Assembly (NCBI GenBank): GCA_013151445.1
Contig: JAADIG010000014.1
Span: forward strand, 1 to 45,837
Source: Actinomycetota bacterium
GTDB lineage: Bacteria; Actinomycetota; Acidimicrobiia; Spongiisociales; UBA5794
DNA: 45,837 bases
Direction: 5' to 3'
Shown here: piece after piece, positions 15,449 to 24,306 of the stretch
Numbering within the stretch: the first letter of the stretch is position 1
How the letters are laid out: every line of letters begins with the position of its first letter
Notes under the pieces: model-generated
What the model was told of the DNA's origin: nothing
Seen by the model: only the letters and a program-made list of their open reading frames with translations
Database searches by the model: none
Position numbers and translations under genes: made by a program

Positions 15449-16081
15449 ATGGCGTATCCAGAACGATTACTCACCGAAGACGAGACCATCATTTCGCAGT
15501 TCCGTCCGCATTGGCGGATGCTGCTCATTCCGGTGCTGTGGGTCGTCGCCGGGATCGTTGCGGTGTGGCTCATCTACCGGGTTCCACCGGACGACCGCAC
15601 AATTGACCTGATCACCACGGGGATCGTGGCCATCGCACTCATTCCTGCGGCGATTATCCCGTTCGTGTCCTGGTGGTTCACCGGGTACATCCTGACGTCG
15701 GAGCGGCTCATCACCCGCAACGGGATCCTCTCGCGCAGCGGAATCGAAATCCCGCTGGAGAACATCAACGACGTCATGTTCAGCCAAAACATCTTCGAAC
15801 GGGTCCTCAAATCGGGTGATCTGTTGATCGAATCCGCAGGGGAGAGTGGGCAGAGCCGGTTCTCCGATATCCCTCACCCGGAGGATTTTCAGTCGCTGCT
15901 CTACAAGACCCGAGAGCTGCGAACCCGCGGAGGGTCCAAGAATTCCCCGACCGCCCCGATCGTTTCAAGAGACACCGATCCCATGGACAAACTTGAACGG
16001 CTTACCCAGCTCCACAGAGATGGTGTCATTTCCGACGAAGAGTTTGCCGGCAAACGCCAACAGTTCCTCGACGAGCTCTGA
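15449..16081 (+). CDS. Bacterial PH-domain (YdbS-like) membrane protein with SHOCT tail
   Basis: A 210-residue protein. Two transmembrane helices (about 24-43 and 54-75) precede a bacterial PH-like domain recognised by GYILTSERLITRNGIL and IPLENINDVMFSQNIFERVL. After a Ser/Pro linker, residues ~178-210 form a SHOCT motif (DKLERLTQLHRDGVISDEEF), a short helical hairpin thought to mediate oligomerisation or nucleic-acid contacts. Family members are membrane-associated and functionally undefined. A leaderless promoter sets the start. It converges with the RNA methyltransferase gene 20 bp away, leaving no room for a dedicated terminator. Confidence 0.75.
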   Translation: MAYPERLLTEDETIISQFRPHWRMLLIPVLWVVAGIVAVWLIYRVPPDDRTIDLITTGIVAIALIPAAIIPFVSWWFTGYILTSERLITRNGILSRSGIEIPLENINDVMFSQNIFERVLKSGDLLIESAGESGQSRFSDIPHPEDFQSLLYKTRELRTRGGSKNSPTAPIVSRDTDPMDKLERLTQLHRDGVISDEEFAGKRQQFLDEL

Positions 16082-16101
16082 ATTCGCCACTCCGACAGCG
16101 T

Positions 16102-17334
16102 TCAATCGGTGTCAGAGTCGGTGCCATCTTTGAGCACGAAACTAGCAACAGACTCAATGTGGAACGTCTGCGGGAACATGTCGACCGGCGTGCAGTGCTC
16201 CAGTGTGTACCCATACTCGTCGAGCAACTTCGCATCGCGCGCCAGGCTCGCCGGGTCACAGGACACGTAGGCGATCCGGCTCGGAGTAGCTGCGGTCACC
16301 GCCGCAACCCCGTCGGCGCCAAGACCGGTTCTGGGTGGATCGACAATCGCTTTTGTCCAATACTCGTCGAGCGATTCGACCCGGTCCTCAACCGTCCCGC
16401 GGACGACCTCGCCAGCGTCACCGAGGTGCCGTTTGAGGTTGCGGCGCAGATCCCGTACCGCTAGCGGATGTGATTCGATGGCGAGGACCCGTTCGGCCGG
16501 TTGCCCCACGGTCGCCGCAAAAAGGCCACCGCCGGCGTAGGCATCAAGCAACGTGTCGGTCTCATCGATCTCCAGGATCTCGGTCACGAGCGAAACCATG
16601 ACCTCGGCACCGAGTGTGTTGTTCTGGAAAAAAGCATCACCGCTGATCCTGAGGTCGACGTCACCGATGCGTTCGATCATGGTGCAATCTCCGATGACGG
16701 GCGAAAATTCGCGCCGGTCACGATGCCCGACGTCGACCTGCCACTCTCCCGCATGGGCAGGGACCCTCCCCCTTATGACGACGACGATGTCATCGGTGGC
16801 GTGTGATACCCGGAGGGTGATCTGCTGCACACCATCGAGCGGGCCGAGTCTTGCGGCGAGCTCAGCAATCCGTGGGGCACTGATGTGACAGGAATCGATC
16901 GGGGTGAGGTCGCGGCTTCGTCGTTTTGTCAACGCCAGCCGACCATTGAGTACCTTGAAATCCATGCGGTTGCGGTAGTGGTATCCCTCGCTGGGTGCGA
17001 TCGCGGGTCGAACAACCGCCGGGTCGATGCCGCCGATGTGGGAGAGCTGGCCAGCGAGGATCTCCTGTTTCCAGCCGAGTTGAAGCGCGTGGGGAGCGAA
17101 CTGCCACTGGCAACCGCCACATACTCCATGGTGCGGGCACGGTGGATCAATTCGATCGGGTGAAGGCTGACGTACCTCAACGAGGTCGGCGCGTGCCCAC
17201 GACCCCTTGTCTCGGACCACGCTGGCGAGCACCACCTCCCCCGGGAGAGCCCCTGCGACGAAGTGTGTTTTGCCATTCAAACGGGCGATGGCTTCACCGC
17301 CGTGGGCGATGTCAGTAGTAGTGAGCTCAATCAT
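16102..17334 (-). CDS. TRAM-domain class I SAM-dependent RNA uracil-C5 methyltransferase (TrmA/RlmCD family)
   Basis: A 410-residue enzyme. Residues 1-~55 are a TRAM RNA-binding domain. Cys66, Cys72 and Cys75 (CPHHGVCGGC) are ligands of the RumA-type 4Fe-4S cluster, with a later Cys in PIDSCH as fourth candidate. The C-terminal Rossmann domain has LLDAYAGGGLFAA for SAM, DPPRTGLG, and YVSCDPASLARD with the nucleophilic Cys. Members make m5U in tRNA or 23S rRNA; the exact position cannot be assigned from motifs. The minus-strand promoter TAGGTT-N6-ATG fixes the start. Confidence 0.85.
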   Translation of the reverse strand: MIELTTTDIAHGGEAIARLNGKTHFVAGALPGEVVLASVVRDKGSWARADLVEVRQPSPDRIDPPCPHHGVCGGCQWQFAPHALQLGWKQEILAGQLSHIGGIDPAVVRPAIAPSEGYHYRNRMDFKVLNGRLALTKRRSRDLTPIDSCHISAPRIAELAARLGPLDGVQQITLRVSHATDDIVVVIRGRVPAHAGEWQVDVGHRDRREFSPVIGDCTMIERIGDVDLRISGDAFFQNNTLGAEVMVSLVTEILEIDETDTLLDAYAGGGLFAATVGQPAERVLAIESHPLAVRDLRRNLKRHLGDAGEVVRGTVEDRVESLDEYWTKAIVDPPRTGLGADGVAAVTAATPSRIAYVSCDPASLARDAKLLDEYGYTLEHCTPVDMFPQTFHIESVASFVLKDGTDSDTD

Positions 17335-17340
17335 GGCAAT

Positions 17341-17346
17341 AACCTA
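17341..17346 (-). promoter_or_regulatory. -10-like hexamer TAGGTT, probable leaderless promoter
   Basis: On the minus strand TAGGTT is followed by ATTGCC and the ATG of the RNA methyltransferase. Confidence 0.5.
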
Positions 17347-17436
17347 ACTGATCCCAGCGAACTGCCGTTCCAACCCCACCAGCAAGCGACGGCAACGCGA
17401 GATAAGGTGTTGCGCACCCGTAGTTGAGGAGTCACC

Positions 17437-18990
17437 ATGTCGATCGTTTTCCGCAGTCCCGAACCGGACGTAGTGTTCGGCGATGTGACGGTCACCGAGG
17501 CAGCCTTCGCCAAAGCTGGCGAACTCGGCGAGAAGCCGTATCTGATCGACGGCACAACCGGAGATGTACTGACGTACGCCGGGGCGATCGATGGTATCTA
17601 CCGTGTCGCCGGGGGTCTCATCGCCGCTGGCCTACCCGCGAACGGTGTGGTCGCGGTGATCGCCGCCAACTCCCCGGATTACGCCCTCGCTTTTCATGGG
17701 ACCGTAACAGCCGGGGGTACGGTCACCACGCTCAACCCGACCTACACGGTCGAGGAGATCTCGCACCAGCTGAACGACTCGGGCGCATCGATGATCATCT
17801 GCGACGCCATGTTCGTCGAAACCTCTGCGGCGGCAGCTGCCGCGTCCGGAATTGAGACTATCTACACGATCGGTGACGTGCCGGGTTTTACATCGTTTGA
17901 GGCACTCAAAACAAGCGATCCCATCGCAGCACCGGTGGCCGTCGACCCGGCGACCCACGTCGCGGTGCTGCCGTATTCATCGGGAACGACGGGTTTGTCC
18001 AAGGGCGTCGAACTCACCCACCGGAATCTGGTAGCTAACTTGGCACAAGCGCAGCCCGTGTTTGGGTCCGTGGGCGATGCGGTTGCCGTTGCTGTGCTGC
18101 CCTTCTTCCACATATATGGCATGCAGGTCCTGATGAACGGGATCGCCATGGGTGGATCCACAGCAGTAACGATGCCCCGGTTCGACCTTGTCCACTTCCT
18201 GGAGATCCTCCAGGATTACAAAGTGACCCATGCGTACTTGGTTCCGCCGATCATTCTTGCACTGGCGAAACATCCACTTGTTGACAACTACGACCTGTCG
18301 GCGTTGCAGCGTGTGGTGTCGGGTGCGGCCCCTCTCGGTGCCGACCTCGCCGAGGAAGCGGCCCGCCGGATCGAAGCCGATGTCGTGCAGGGGTACGGAC
18401 TCACGGAAGTATCACCGGTGAGCCACGGCACGTTGCCCGGTGATTATCGGCCGGGCTCCATTGGTGTGCTCGTTCCCAACACCGAAGCACGAATCGTCGA
18501 CCCCGAGACCGGTGAGGATTGCGGAATCGACACCGACGGTGAACTGTGGCTCCGGGGACCGCAAGTAATGAAGGGTTATCTCAACAATCCGGAAGCAACC
18601 GTGGACTGCATCGATTCGGACGGATGGTTCCACACCGGTGACATTGCCCGGGTAGACGAACACAATCATTTCTACATCGTCGACCGGCTCAAGGAACTCA
18701 TCAAATACAAGGGGTTCCAAGTTCCGCCGGCGGAACTTGAAGCACTGCTCATCTCACATCCCGGTATTGCAGACGTGGCGGTGGTACCGGTTCCCGACGT
18801 CGGGGCGGGTGAGCTCCCCAAGGCATTCGTCGTCCGGACTCCAGGGAGTGAAGTGACCGACCAGGAGGTGAAGGACTTTGTCGCGCAAAGAGTTGCGACC
18901 TACAAGCAGGTCCGCCTTGTTGAATTCATTGACGAGATCCCGAAATCCGCATCCGGCAAGATTCTCCGGCGTCTCCTGCGCGACCGATAG
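17437..18990 (+). CDS. AMP-forming acyl-CoA ligase, 4-coumarate-CoA-ligase-like
   Basis: A 517-residue member of the adenylate-forming (ANL) superfamily. The A3 P-loop YSSGTTGLSKGVELTHRN lies near residue 182, then GYGLTEVSP (A5), GDIARVDEHNHFYIVDRLKELIKYKG (A7-A8 hinge region) and the catalytic-lysine tail KSASGKILRRLLR. The protein activates a carboxylic acid as an acyl-AMP and transfers it to CoA in the cytoplasm. The 4CL-like sequence suggests an aromatic or medium/long-chain acid; specificity is not readable. GAGGAG lies ahead of the ATG. Transcribed separately from the methyltransferase on the other side of a ~100-bp divergent gap. Confidence 0.88.
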   Translation: MSIVFRSPEPDVVFGDVTVTEAAFAKAGELGEKPYLIDGTTGDVLTYAGAIDGIYRVAGGLIAAGLPANGVVAVIAANSPDYALAFHGTVTAGGTVTTLNPTYTVEEISHQLNDSGASMIICDAMFVETSAAAAAASGIETIYTIGDVPGFTSFEALKTSDPIAAPVAVDPATHVAVLPYSSGTTGLSKGVELTHRNLVANLAQAQPVFGSVGDAVAVAVLPFFHIYGMQVLMNGIAMGGSTAVTMPRFDLVHFLEILQDYKVTHAYLVPPIILALAKHPLVDNYDLSALQRVVSGAAPLGADLAEEAARRIEADVVQGYGLTEVSPVSHGTLPGDYRPGSIGVLVPNTEARIVDPETGEDCGIDTDGELWLRGPQVMKGYLNNPEATVDCIDSDGWFHTGDIARVDEHNHFYIVDRLKELIKYKGFQVPPAELEALLISHPGIADVAVVPVPDVGAGELPKAFVVRTPGSEVTDQEVKDFVAQRVATYKQVRLVEFIDEIPKSASGKILRRLLRDR

Positions 18991-19043
18991 GGAGACAAAT
19001 CGACCCAGCGCTGGCCGGTGTGGTTGCTTGCCGACAACGGGGC

Positions 19044-19049
19044 TAGTCT
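19044..19049 (+). promoter_or_regulatory. -10-like hexamer TAGTCT, possible leaderless promoter
   Basis: TAGTCT is seven nucleotides before the ATG at 19057; no ribosome-binding site lies between. Confidence 0.35.
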
Positions 19050-19056
19050 CGTCTCC

Positions 19057-19413
19057 ATGCGTAGCTTTCATGCAAATTGGTTCTATGTGACCGTTGTGAC
19101 CACCGGACTGGTTGGTGTTTGGGGACTCGGCCTGGCGTTCGCAAAAAGGACACCGGGTCGAGCGTTTGGTGTTGCCCGCGGGTTAGCGATCGCGGCGGTG
19201 CTGATCCAGGTCGGGGCCGGCGTGATCTTGTTCAATTCGGGAATCGTTCCCGGCAACGCATTCCACATGTTCTATGGCATTGTTGCTTCGATTACGCTCG
19301 CAATTGCCTACGTCTATCGAGCCCAGATGGCCCGCAAACCCGCACTGTCCTATGGTTTGCTTCTGTTATTTGTGATGGGCCTGGGATTTCGCGCATGGGC
19401 GAATGTCAACTAA
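19057..19413 (+). CDS. Small four-helix membrane protein, function unknown
   Basis: A 118-residue protein starting MRSFHANWFYVTV with about four transmembrane helices, a basic loop (AFAKRTPGRAFGVAR) after the first, and an NSGIVPGNAFHMFYG turn containing a conserved-looking His in the third. I do not recognise the family with confidence. An in-frame GTG/TTG region upstream is rejected because the -10-like TAGTCT lies inside it. It ends 22 nt before the InhA-like gene and may be co-transcribed. Confidence 0.6.
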   Translation: MRSFHANWFYVTVVTTGLVGVWGLGLAFAKRTPGRAFGVARGLAIAAVLIQVGAGVILFNSGIVPGNAFHMFYGIVASITLAIAYVYRAQMARKPALSYGLLLLFVMGLGFRAWANVN

Positions 19414-19435
19414 GGCCTAAAGAGGAGATCAACTG

Positions 19436-20269
19436 ATGCTGCTTGAGGGGAAACGTCTGCTTATAACAGGGGTGCTCACTGACGATTCCATCGCGTGGCA
19501 CGCCGCAAGGGTTGCCCAGGAAGAAGGCGCCGAAGTCGTGCTCACCGGGTTTGGCCGCGGTCTGCGTCTCACCCAGCGCTCGGCGCGCCGTCTGCCCAAC
19601 GAGGCCGAGGTGATCGAACTCGATATCAACAACCAGGAACAGGTCGACGCAATGGTTGCTCGCCTGGATGCAAAGTGGGGTGGCGTTGACGGCGCCCTGC
19701 ATGCGATCGCGTTTGCACCAGCGGATGCACTCGGGGGTAGTTTCCTGGAAGCGCCGGCGGAGAGCGCCGCGACGGCGTTCGTAACGTCGGCGTTCTCCTA
19801 CAAGACGATGACCGTGGCACTGCGACCGCTGTTTGTGAAAGCCGGAGGTGGCGCCGTCGTCGCACTCGACTTCGATAATAGCCAAGCGTTCCCAATGTAC
19901 GACTGGATGGGTGTCGCCAAGATGGCCCTGCAGTCAGTGAACCGATATTTGGCGTTCTACCTGGGGGATGATCGAATCCGCGCCAACCTGGTTGCGGCGG
20001 GTCCGCTCGGTACGGTTGCCGCAAAGTCGATTCCACACTTTGATCTGTTCGATATTGCATGGCGCGACCAGGCACCGCTCGGGTGGAACGTTTTCGACCC
20101 GGACCCGGTGGCCCGCATGATCTGTGTTCTGCTCTCGGACTGGTCGATGGCGACGACTGGCGAAATCGTACACGTCGATGGCGGCTTCCATGCGGTGTCG
20201 ATGGGAACGGGAGCCATATATATCGAGCAGCAGGAAGCCGAGCGGCGTCGCGCCGAAGAGCAGCAATAG
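19436..20269 (+). CDS. inhA: Enoyl-[acyl-carrier-protein] reductase, InhA/FabI type
   Basis: A 277-residue short-chain dehydrogenase of the FabI/InhA family, reducing the trans-2-enoyl-ACP double bond with NADH in the last step of fatty-acid elongation. It opens LLEGKRLLITGVLTDDSIAWHAA, the atypical FabI nucleotide loop. The catalytic Tyr155 and Lys162 lie in YDWMGVAK, seven residues apart as in InhA Tyr158/Lys165. The residue matching InhA Ser94 is Ala90. The C-terminal ~15 residues are charged and extend past the typical fold. GAGGAG precedes the ATG at good spacing. Confidence 0.88.
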   Translation: MLLEGKRLLITGVLTDDSIAWHAARVAQEEGAEVVLTGFGRGLRLTQRSARRLPNEAEVIELDINNQEQVDAMVARLDAKWGGVDGALHAIAFAPADALGGSFLEAPAESAATAFVTSAFSYKTMTVALRPLFVKAGGGAVVALDFDNSQAFPMYDWMGVAKMALQSVNRYLAFYLGDDRIRANLVAAGPLGTVAAKSIPHFDLFDIAWRDQAPLGWNVFDPDPVARMICVLLSDWSMATTGEIVHVDGGFHAVSMGTGAIYIEQQEAERRRAEEQQ

Positions 20270-20444
20270 GAGCCGTGCGACGCCAACTGAGCCGTCCCCT
20301 TCTGGCATTTCGAATGGCGAACCCTTGTGTAATCCGGCGGCTCTAGTGGTCGCTGGGTGACGTCGGAACGGTGATGTTTTGCGATGCCGACCAGGCGAGA
20401 GTTCCGGGGAATGAGCCGTGTGAGTAGCCCGGTGTCGTCTCGGG

Positions 20445-20473
20445 TTGACAAACAGACCTGTCATCGGCAGTAT
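20445..20473 (+). promoter_or_regulatory. Promoter with operator-like inverted repeat before the bc-complex operon
   Basis: A consensus -35 TTGACA (20445-20450) is followed 17 bp later by the weak -10-like CAGTAT; TATCGA at 20471 is an alternative. TGACA (20446-20450) and TGTCA (20459-20463) form a perfect inverted repeat with an 8-bp spacer overlapping the -35, a likely repressor or redox-sensor site. Confidence 0.45.
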
Positions 20474-20507
20474 CGATGTAACGAAGGCAATCGAGGGGTA
20501 GTGGCTC

Positions 20508-20729
20508 GTGGGTAGGAATGAGACTCGATCGATGGTGTGGCTGAAGAGCGCGGGCATCTTCCTATATTTTGCGCTCGCCACCATGTGGTTGCCGTCGTGG
20601 TTACTCACCGGCCCGCTGCGGATGAGCGACCCCCTCATCCAGGACATTGGTGCGGTTGGTACTTGGGGCGTTGCGCTCCTCTTCGGAATGTGGGCACTCC
20701 GTAACGCTCAGCGTCGCGGGCTGATCTGA
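20508..20729 (+). CDS. Small two-helix membrane protein of the bc-complex operon
   Basis: A 73-residue protein with a GTG start (GAGGGGT about nine bases upstream) and two predicted membrane helices (about 12-33 and 47-65) followed by a short basic end RNAQRRGLI. Its stop overlaps the next ATG by one base (TGATG), so it is translationally coupled to the flavoprotein gene. That coupling suggests a small subunit or assembly factor of the cytochrome complex, perhaps a membrane anchor for the soluble flavoprotein. I do not recognise the family; an in-frame ATG 24 nt downstream is possible. Confidence 0.65.
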   Translation: MGRNETRSMVWLKSAGIFLYFALATMWLPSWLLTGPLRMSDPLIQDIGAVGTWGVALLFGMWALRNAQRRGLI

Positions 20730-22558
20730 TGGGGATACAGGACCTCGAATTTTTCGATGTCAACATCCCGTGCCTGGCGGCATGCCCGGTACATACCAAT
20801 GCAGGCCTGTACGTCGCCGCTATCGCCGACGGTGACGACGAGGGCGCCTACCTCACCGCAAGACTTCCGAACCCTTTTGCTTCCGTGTGCGCACGTGTCT
20901 GTGCTGCCCCGTGTGAGGACGCCTGTCGCCGCGGAACTCTCGACGCACCGATCGCCATCAGGGCACTCAAACGATTTGTCACTGAGCAGTTCGGTATCGA
21001 GGCTGGCGATGCTTCTCTTGTCAGCCAGGTCGCTTCCGCTCCGCAGTTTGAGCGCGACCAGAGCATCGGAATCATTGGCGGCGGTCCCTGTGGGCTTTCG
21101 GCCGCACATGACCTTCGCAAGCTCGGGTACTCCGTCACCATCTACGAGGCTACGGACACCCTCGGTGGCATGATGGTTATGGGAATCCCCGAGTATCGGC
21201 TTCCCCGTGACCTCATCGCAAAGGAGATCCAGTCGATCATCGACATGGGTGTCGAGGTGCAGACGAATGTGAAACTCGGCACCGATGTCACGTTTGCGGA
21301 GATCAAGGATCGTCACGATGCGGTCCTCGTCGCTATCGGCGCAACCTTAGGGCGGGGGCTCAATCTCGAGGGTCACGAGGCCGACGGTGTGCTGCGCGCC
21401 ATCGAATTCCTCATCAACGTCAACCGCGGCTTCTCGGTCGATGTCGGTGAACGAGTGGTGGTCATTGGTGGTGGTGACGTTGCAATGGATGCAGCAAGAA
21501 CCGCACTACGGACCGATGCGTACGAGGCGAAGGCATCGGATCCGGGTTCCGATAGGTCCACGATGACCGCTGCTCTCGACGCCGCCCGAACCGCGGCACG
21601 GTCGGGGGCACGGCACGTTACGGTCGTATCGCTTGAGTCGAAGAAGGAAATGCCGGCCGACGAATTCGAGCTTGAAGAGGCGATCAAGGAGAACATCGAC
21701 TTCATTCACCGCCGCGGCCCTGCGCGCATCCTTGCCAAAGATGGCAAAGTGGTCGGTCTTGAAACCATTGGTGTGCGGTCGGTGTTCGACGACGATGGCC
21801 GGTTTGCGCCGGTGTTTGACAAGGACGATGTCTCGACCATCGATGTGGACACGGTCATCCTCGCGATCGGTCAAGCGGTCGATGTGGCAGCCATCGGTGA
21901 CGACGGTCCCGAGATCACTGAGCGCAAAACGATTCGGGTCGGCGACAACGACCTGGCGACATCCGTGCCCATGGTGTGGGCCGGTGGTGACGCCGCACAT
22001 GGGCCCCGTAGCCTGATCGACGCTATCGCAGATGGCCGGAAGGCCGCCTCCCAGATCCATGAGGCGTTCGGCGGTGACGCGGAGAAGCGGCCCAAGGGCC
22101 AGATGGTAAAACTCCAGCAGTTCCATCGTTTCGACGACCTTTATGACGAGATCGACCGTGCGGTTGTACCGACGATTCCAACCGATCGCCGCATCGGGTT
22201 AACCGAAGTCGAAATCGGTCTCACCCCGGACCAAGCTCGCTGCGAGGCACAGCGGTGTTTGCGCTGTTTCGCCAACATCCTGCTTGAGCCAGAGAAGTGT
22301 GTGCTCTGTGCGTTGTGTGTCGATGTGTGTCCCGTCAAGGTTATCTCTATCGTTCCGGGACCCGAGGTCGAGCCGGAACGGGTCGGAGTATCGGCACTCC
22401 TGCTTGACGAAACGGCGTGTATCAGGTGCGCTCTCTGCATTGAGCGGTGCCCAACAAATGCCTTGTCCATGGGGGTATGGTCGGGGGTCGGCGTACCAGA
22501 TGGTGTGTCGATGCCGATAGATTTGAAGATGCCAATACCCGTGGGAGGTAGCGCGTGA
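20729..22558 (+). CDS. GltD-like FAD/Fe-S NAD(P)H oxidoreductase with two C-terminal 4Fe-4S clusters
   Basis: A 609-residue cytoplasmic flavoprotein. The N-terminal cysteine domain (PCLAACPVHTNAG; CARVCAAPCEDACRRG) and the FAD fold GIIGGGPCGLSAAHDL are those of glutamate synthase small subunits and NfnB. The NAD(P) fold VVVIGGGDVAMDAART and a GGDAAHGPRSLIDAI FAD-closing motif follow. The C-terminus adds two ferredoxin clusters, CVLCALCVDVCP and CIRCALCIERCP. No GltB partner is present. Instead it overlaps the cytochrome b gene (GTGA), so it probably exchanges electrons between NAD(P)(H) and the quinone or b-haem pool of the bc complex. NAD(P)-oxidoreductase subunits have been reported in bc-type complexes of anammox bacteria, from memory. 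Confidence 0.8.
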   Translation: MGIQDLEFFDVNIPCLAACPVHTNAGLYVAAIADGDDEGAYLTARLPNPFASVCARVCAAPCEDACRRGTLDAPIAIRALKRFVTEQFGIEAGDASLVSQVASAPQFERDQSIGIIGGGPCGLSAAHDLRKLGYSVTIYEATDTLGGMMVMGIPEYRLPRDLIAKEIQSIIDMGVEVQTNVKLGTDVTFAEIKDRHDAVLVAIGATLGRGLNLEGHEADGVLRAIEFLINVNRGFSVDVGERVVVIGGGDVAMDAARTALRTDAYEAKASDPGSDRSTMTAALDAARTAARSGARHVTVVSLESKKEMPADEFELEEAIKENIDFIHRRGPARILAKDGKVVGLETIGVRSVFDDDGRFAPVFDKDDVSTIDVDTVILAIGQAVDVAAIGDDGPEITERKTIRVGDNDLATSVPMVWAGGDAAHGPRSLIDAIADGRKAASQIHEAFGGDAEKRPKGQMVKLQQFHRFDDLYDEIDRAVVPTIPTDRRIGLTEVEIGLTPDQARCEAQRCLRCFANILLEPEKCVLCALCVDVCPVKVISIVPGPEVEPERVGVSALLLDETACIRCALCIERCPTNALSMGVWSGVGVPDGVSMPIDLKMPIPVGGSA

Positions 22559-23280
22559 GTCTGATGGATACGATACGCAAATCAGCGCCGGGTCGTGCCA
22601 TTTGGCGCACACCGCGGCGTGTCACCGACCGTGACCGCGCCGCGGCACATTGGGGTAGTTTCCTGCTCCACATCTATCCGGTGAGGATGCGCCGCGAGCA
22701 GATCAGCTTCCGCTGGTCCTGGTTCCTTGGAGTTGCCTCGATGGTGCTCTTCGGGTCGCTGATCGCATCCGGCATCTACCTCATGTTCTTCTATGTCCCA
22801 TCTCCCTCGACGGCATACGGGGACATCATCTTCCTCCAGACCAAGGTCGCTTTCGGCCAATACATTCGCAACATCCACCGCTGGTCGGCACACCTCATGG
22901 TGCTCGCCGTTGCGGCACACATGGCGAGGATGTTCTACCGGGGTGCCTACAAACCTCCACGCGAGTTCAACTGGATCGTGGGTGTCGTTCTGCTGGTCCT
23001 CACGTTGCTGCTTTCCTTCACCGGGTATCTGTTGCCCTGGGACCAGTTGGCGTACTGGGCAGTCACGATTGGAACGTCGATGACCGAGTTCGTCCCATTC
23101 ATTGGCGGAACCGTCGGTGGGATGTTGCTTGGCGGGACCGAGGTAGGGGCGCAAACACTGCTGCGGTTCTATGTGCTCCACGTAGCGGTGTTGCCAACAT
23201 TGCTCGTGGGGATCATCATGATCCACCTGTGGCGCTGGCGTAAAGACTCGATGCTCGACATGGAGGTTGCCAGTGAGTGA
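22555..23280 (+). CDS. Cytochrome b (b6-like N-terminal half) of a split bc complex
   Basis: A 241-residue protein with four membrane helices. The paired b-haem histidines are in RNIHRWSAHLMVLAVAAHMAR and YVLHVAVLPTLLVGIIMIHLWR. It ends after helix 4, the split organisation of b6f and of many Gram-positive bc complexes. It has no cysteine at all, so the covalent haem c(i) found in b6 is not possible. GGGAGG precedes a GTG start overlapping the previous stop. It binds quinol/quinone together with the following subunit. Confidence 0.88.
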   Translation: MSLMDTIRKSAPGRAIWRTPRRVTDRDRAAAHWGSFLLHIYPVRMRREQISFRWSWFLGVASMVLFGSLIASGIYLMFFYVPSPSTAYGDIIFLQTKVAFGQYIRNIHRWSAHLMVLAVAAHMARMFYRGAYKPPREFNWIVGVVLLVLTLLLSFTGYLLPWDQLAYWAVTIGTSMTEFVPFIGGTVGGMLLGGTEVGAQTLLRFYVLHVAVLPTLLVGIIMIHLWRWRKDSMLDMEVASE

Positions 23281-23794
23281 CGACAAACCGACCCAGCCCA
23301 GCAACGTCAGAGTATTGGGCTTCGTTGAGGGTAAACCCCTAGTCGGCGATCGAAAGGTCCCCGAAGAAGAAGACTCCGTCATGGTCTGGCCTCACCTGCT
23401 CATCCGCCACGGAGTGGTGGCCTTGGCAGTGATGGTGTTCGTTCTGGGTATCTCGCTCTTCTTCAATGCGCCGCTCAAGGAGATGGCGAACCCATCCGTC
23501 ACACCGAACCCGGAAAAAGCTCCGTGGTACTTTGCGGCCCTCCAGGAACTGCTCTCCCGCTTCCATCCGCTGGTCGCAGGTGTGCTTGTCCCCGGGGCAA
23601 TTATCGTGGGCCTGCTCGCACTGCCATTCATCGACCGCAATCCCGACACGCGTATGAGAAACCGCAGGATCGCCGTCGCAACGTTCACCATCTTCATGGT
23701 GGCCTGGATTATCTTGACACTGATCGGATTCGCCTTCCGCGGCCCGAACTGGGGCTGGGTGTGGCCATGGCAAGAATGGTATGGAGAGCTATGA
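23273..23794 (+). CDS. Cytochrome b C-terminal subunit (subunit IV-like) with altered Qo motif
   Basis: A 173-residue protein with three membrane helices after a charged N-terminal tail. GGAGG lies six bases before the GTG start, which overlaps the end of the cytochrome b gene; a TTG codon 6 nt upstream is less likely. The expected Qo-site PEWY is read as APWY in the segment [15 protein letters not shown]. The Glu that accepts a quinol proton in PEWY-type complexes is therefore missing, though a Glu sits four residues earlier. Together with the preceding gene it makes the quinol-oxidising core. Confidence 0.82.
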   Translation: MSDDKPTQPSNVRVLGFVEGKPLVGDRKVPEEEDSVMVWPHLLIRHGVVALAVMVFVLGISLFFNAPLKEMANPSVTPNPEKAPWYFAALQELLSRFHPLVAGVLVPGAIIVGLLALPFIDRNPDTRMRNRRIAVATFTIFMVAWIILTLIGFAFRGPNWGWVWPWQEWYGEL

Positions 23795-24297
23795 GTGAAG
23801 ACCTAGACCGACGACATTTTCTTGCACGTCTATGGACGTGGGGCCTCGGAGTCATGGCCGGTGCTGCGGCCTGGACTTCATGGGACTTCCTACAGCCGGT
23901 TGCTGGGCAGTCTGGCGGGCCGGTAGCGACCGTCAGCCCGGATAAGATCCCGACGGACTCAGTGCTTGAGATACCGGCAATGCGCGGGTACCTCACAGAG
24001 ATCGAGGGTGCGACCGAGGCGATATGGTGGAAATGCCCGCATCTCGGCTGCAAAGTGCCGTGGTGTGAGACATCGGGTCAGTTCGAATGTCCCTGCCACG
24101 GGTCGGTATACAACCGTAAGGGAGAGTACCGCCGTGGTCCCGCACCGCGGGGAATGGATCGCTTTGAGTTCACCATCATCAATGGCGTCGTGGTCCCGGA
24201 TACTTCGAAGATTATCCGCGGTGCCCCGGCGGGCTCACCCGAAACGATCAACGAACCTCCGAAGGGGCCCGAGTGCCTCGATCCGACGGCAGGGTAG
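23791..24297 (+). CDS. Rieske [2Fe-2S] subunit
   Basis: A 168-residue membrane-anchored protein. The N-terminus [21 protein letters not shown] resembles a Tat-type signal anchor with a double arginine. The cluster boxes are CPHLGC and CPCHGS, with two Cys and two His ligands. The ATG overlaps the previous stop (ATGA) with GGAGAG upstream. It carries electrons from quinol at the Qo site to cytochrome c outside the membrane. Confidence 0.9.
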   Translation: MSEDLDRRHFLARLWTWGLGVMAGAAAWTSWDFLQPVAGQSGGPVATVSPDKIPTDSVLEIPAMRGYLTEIEGATEAIWWKCPHLGCKVPWCETSGQFECPCHGSVYNRKGEYRRGPAPRGMDRFEFTIINGVVVPDTSKIIRGAPAGSPETINEPPKGPECLDPTAG

Positions 24298-24306
24298 GAG
24301 CAACGA

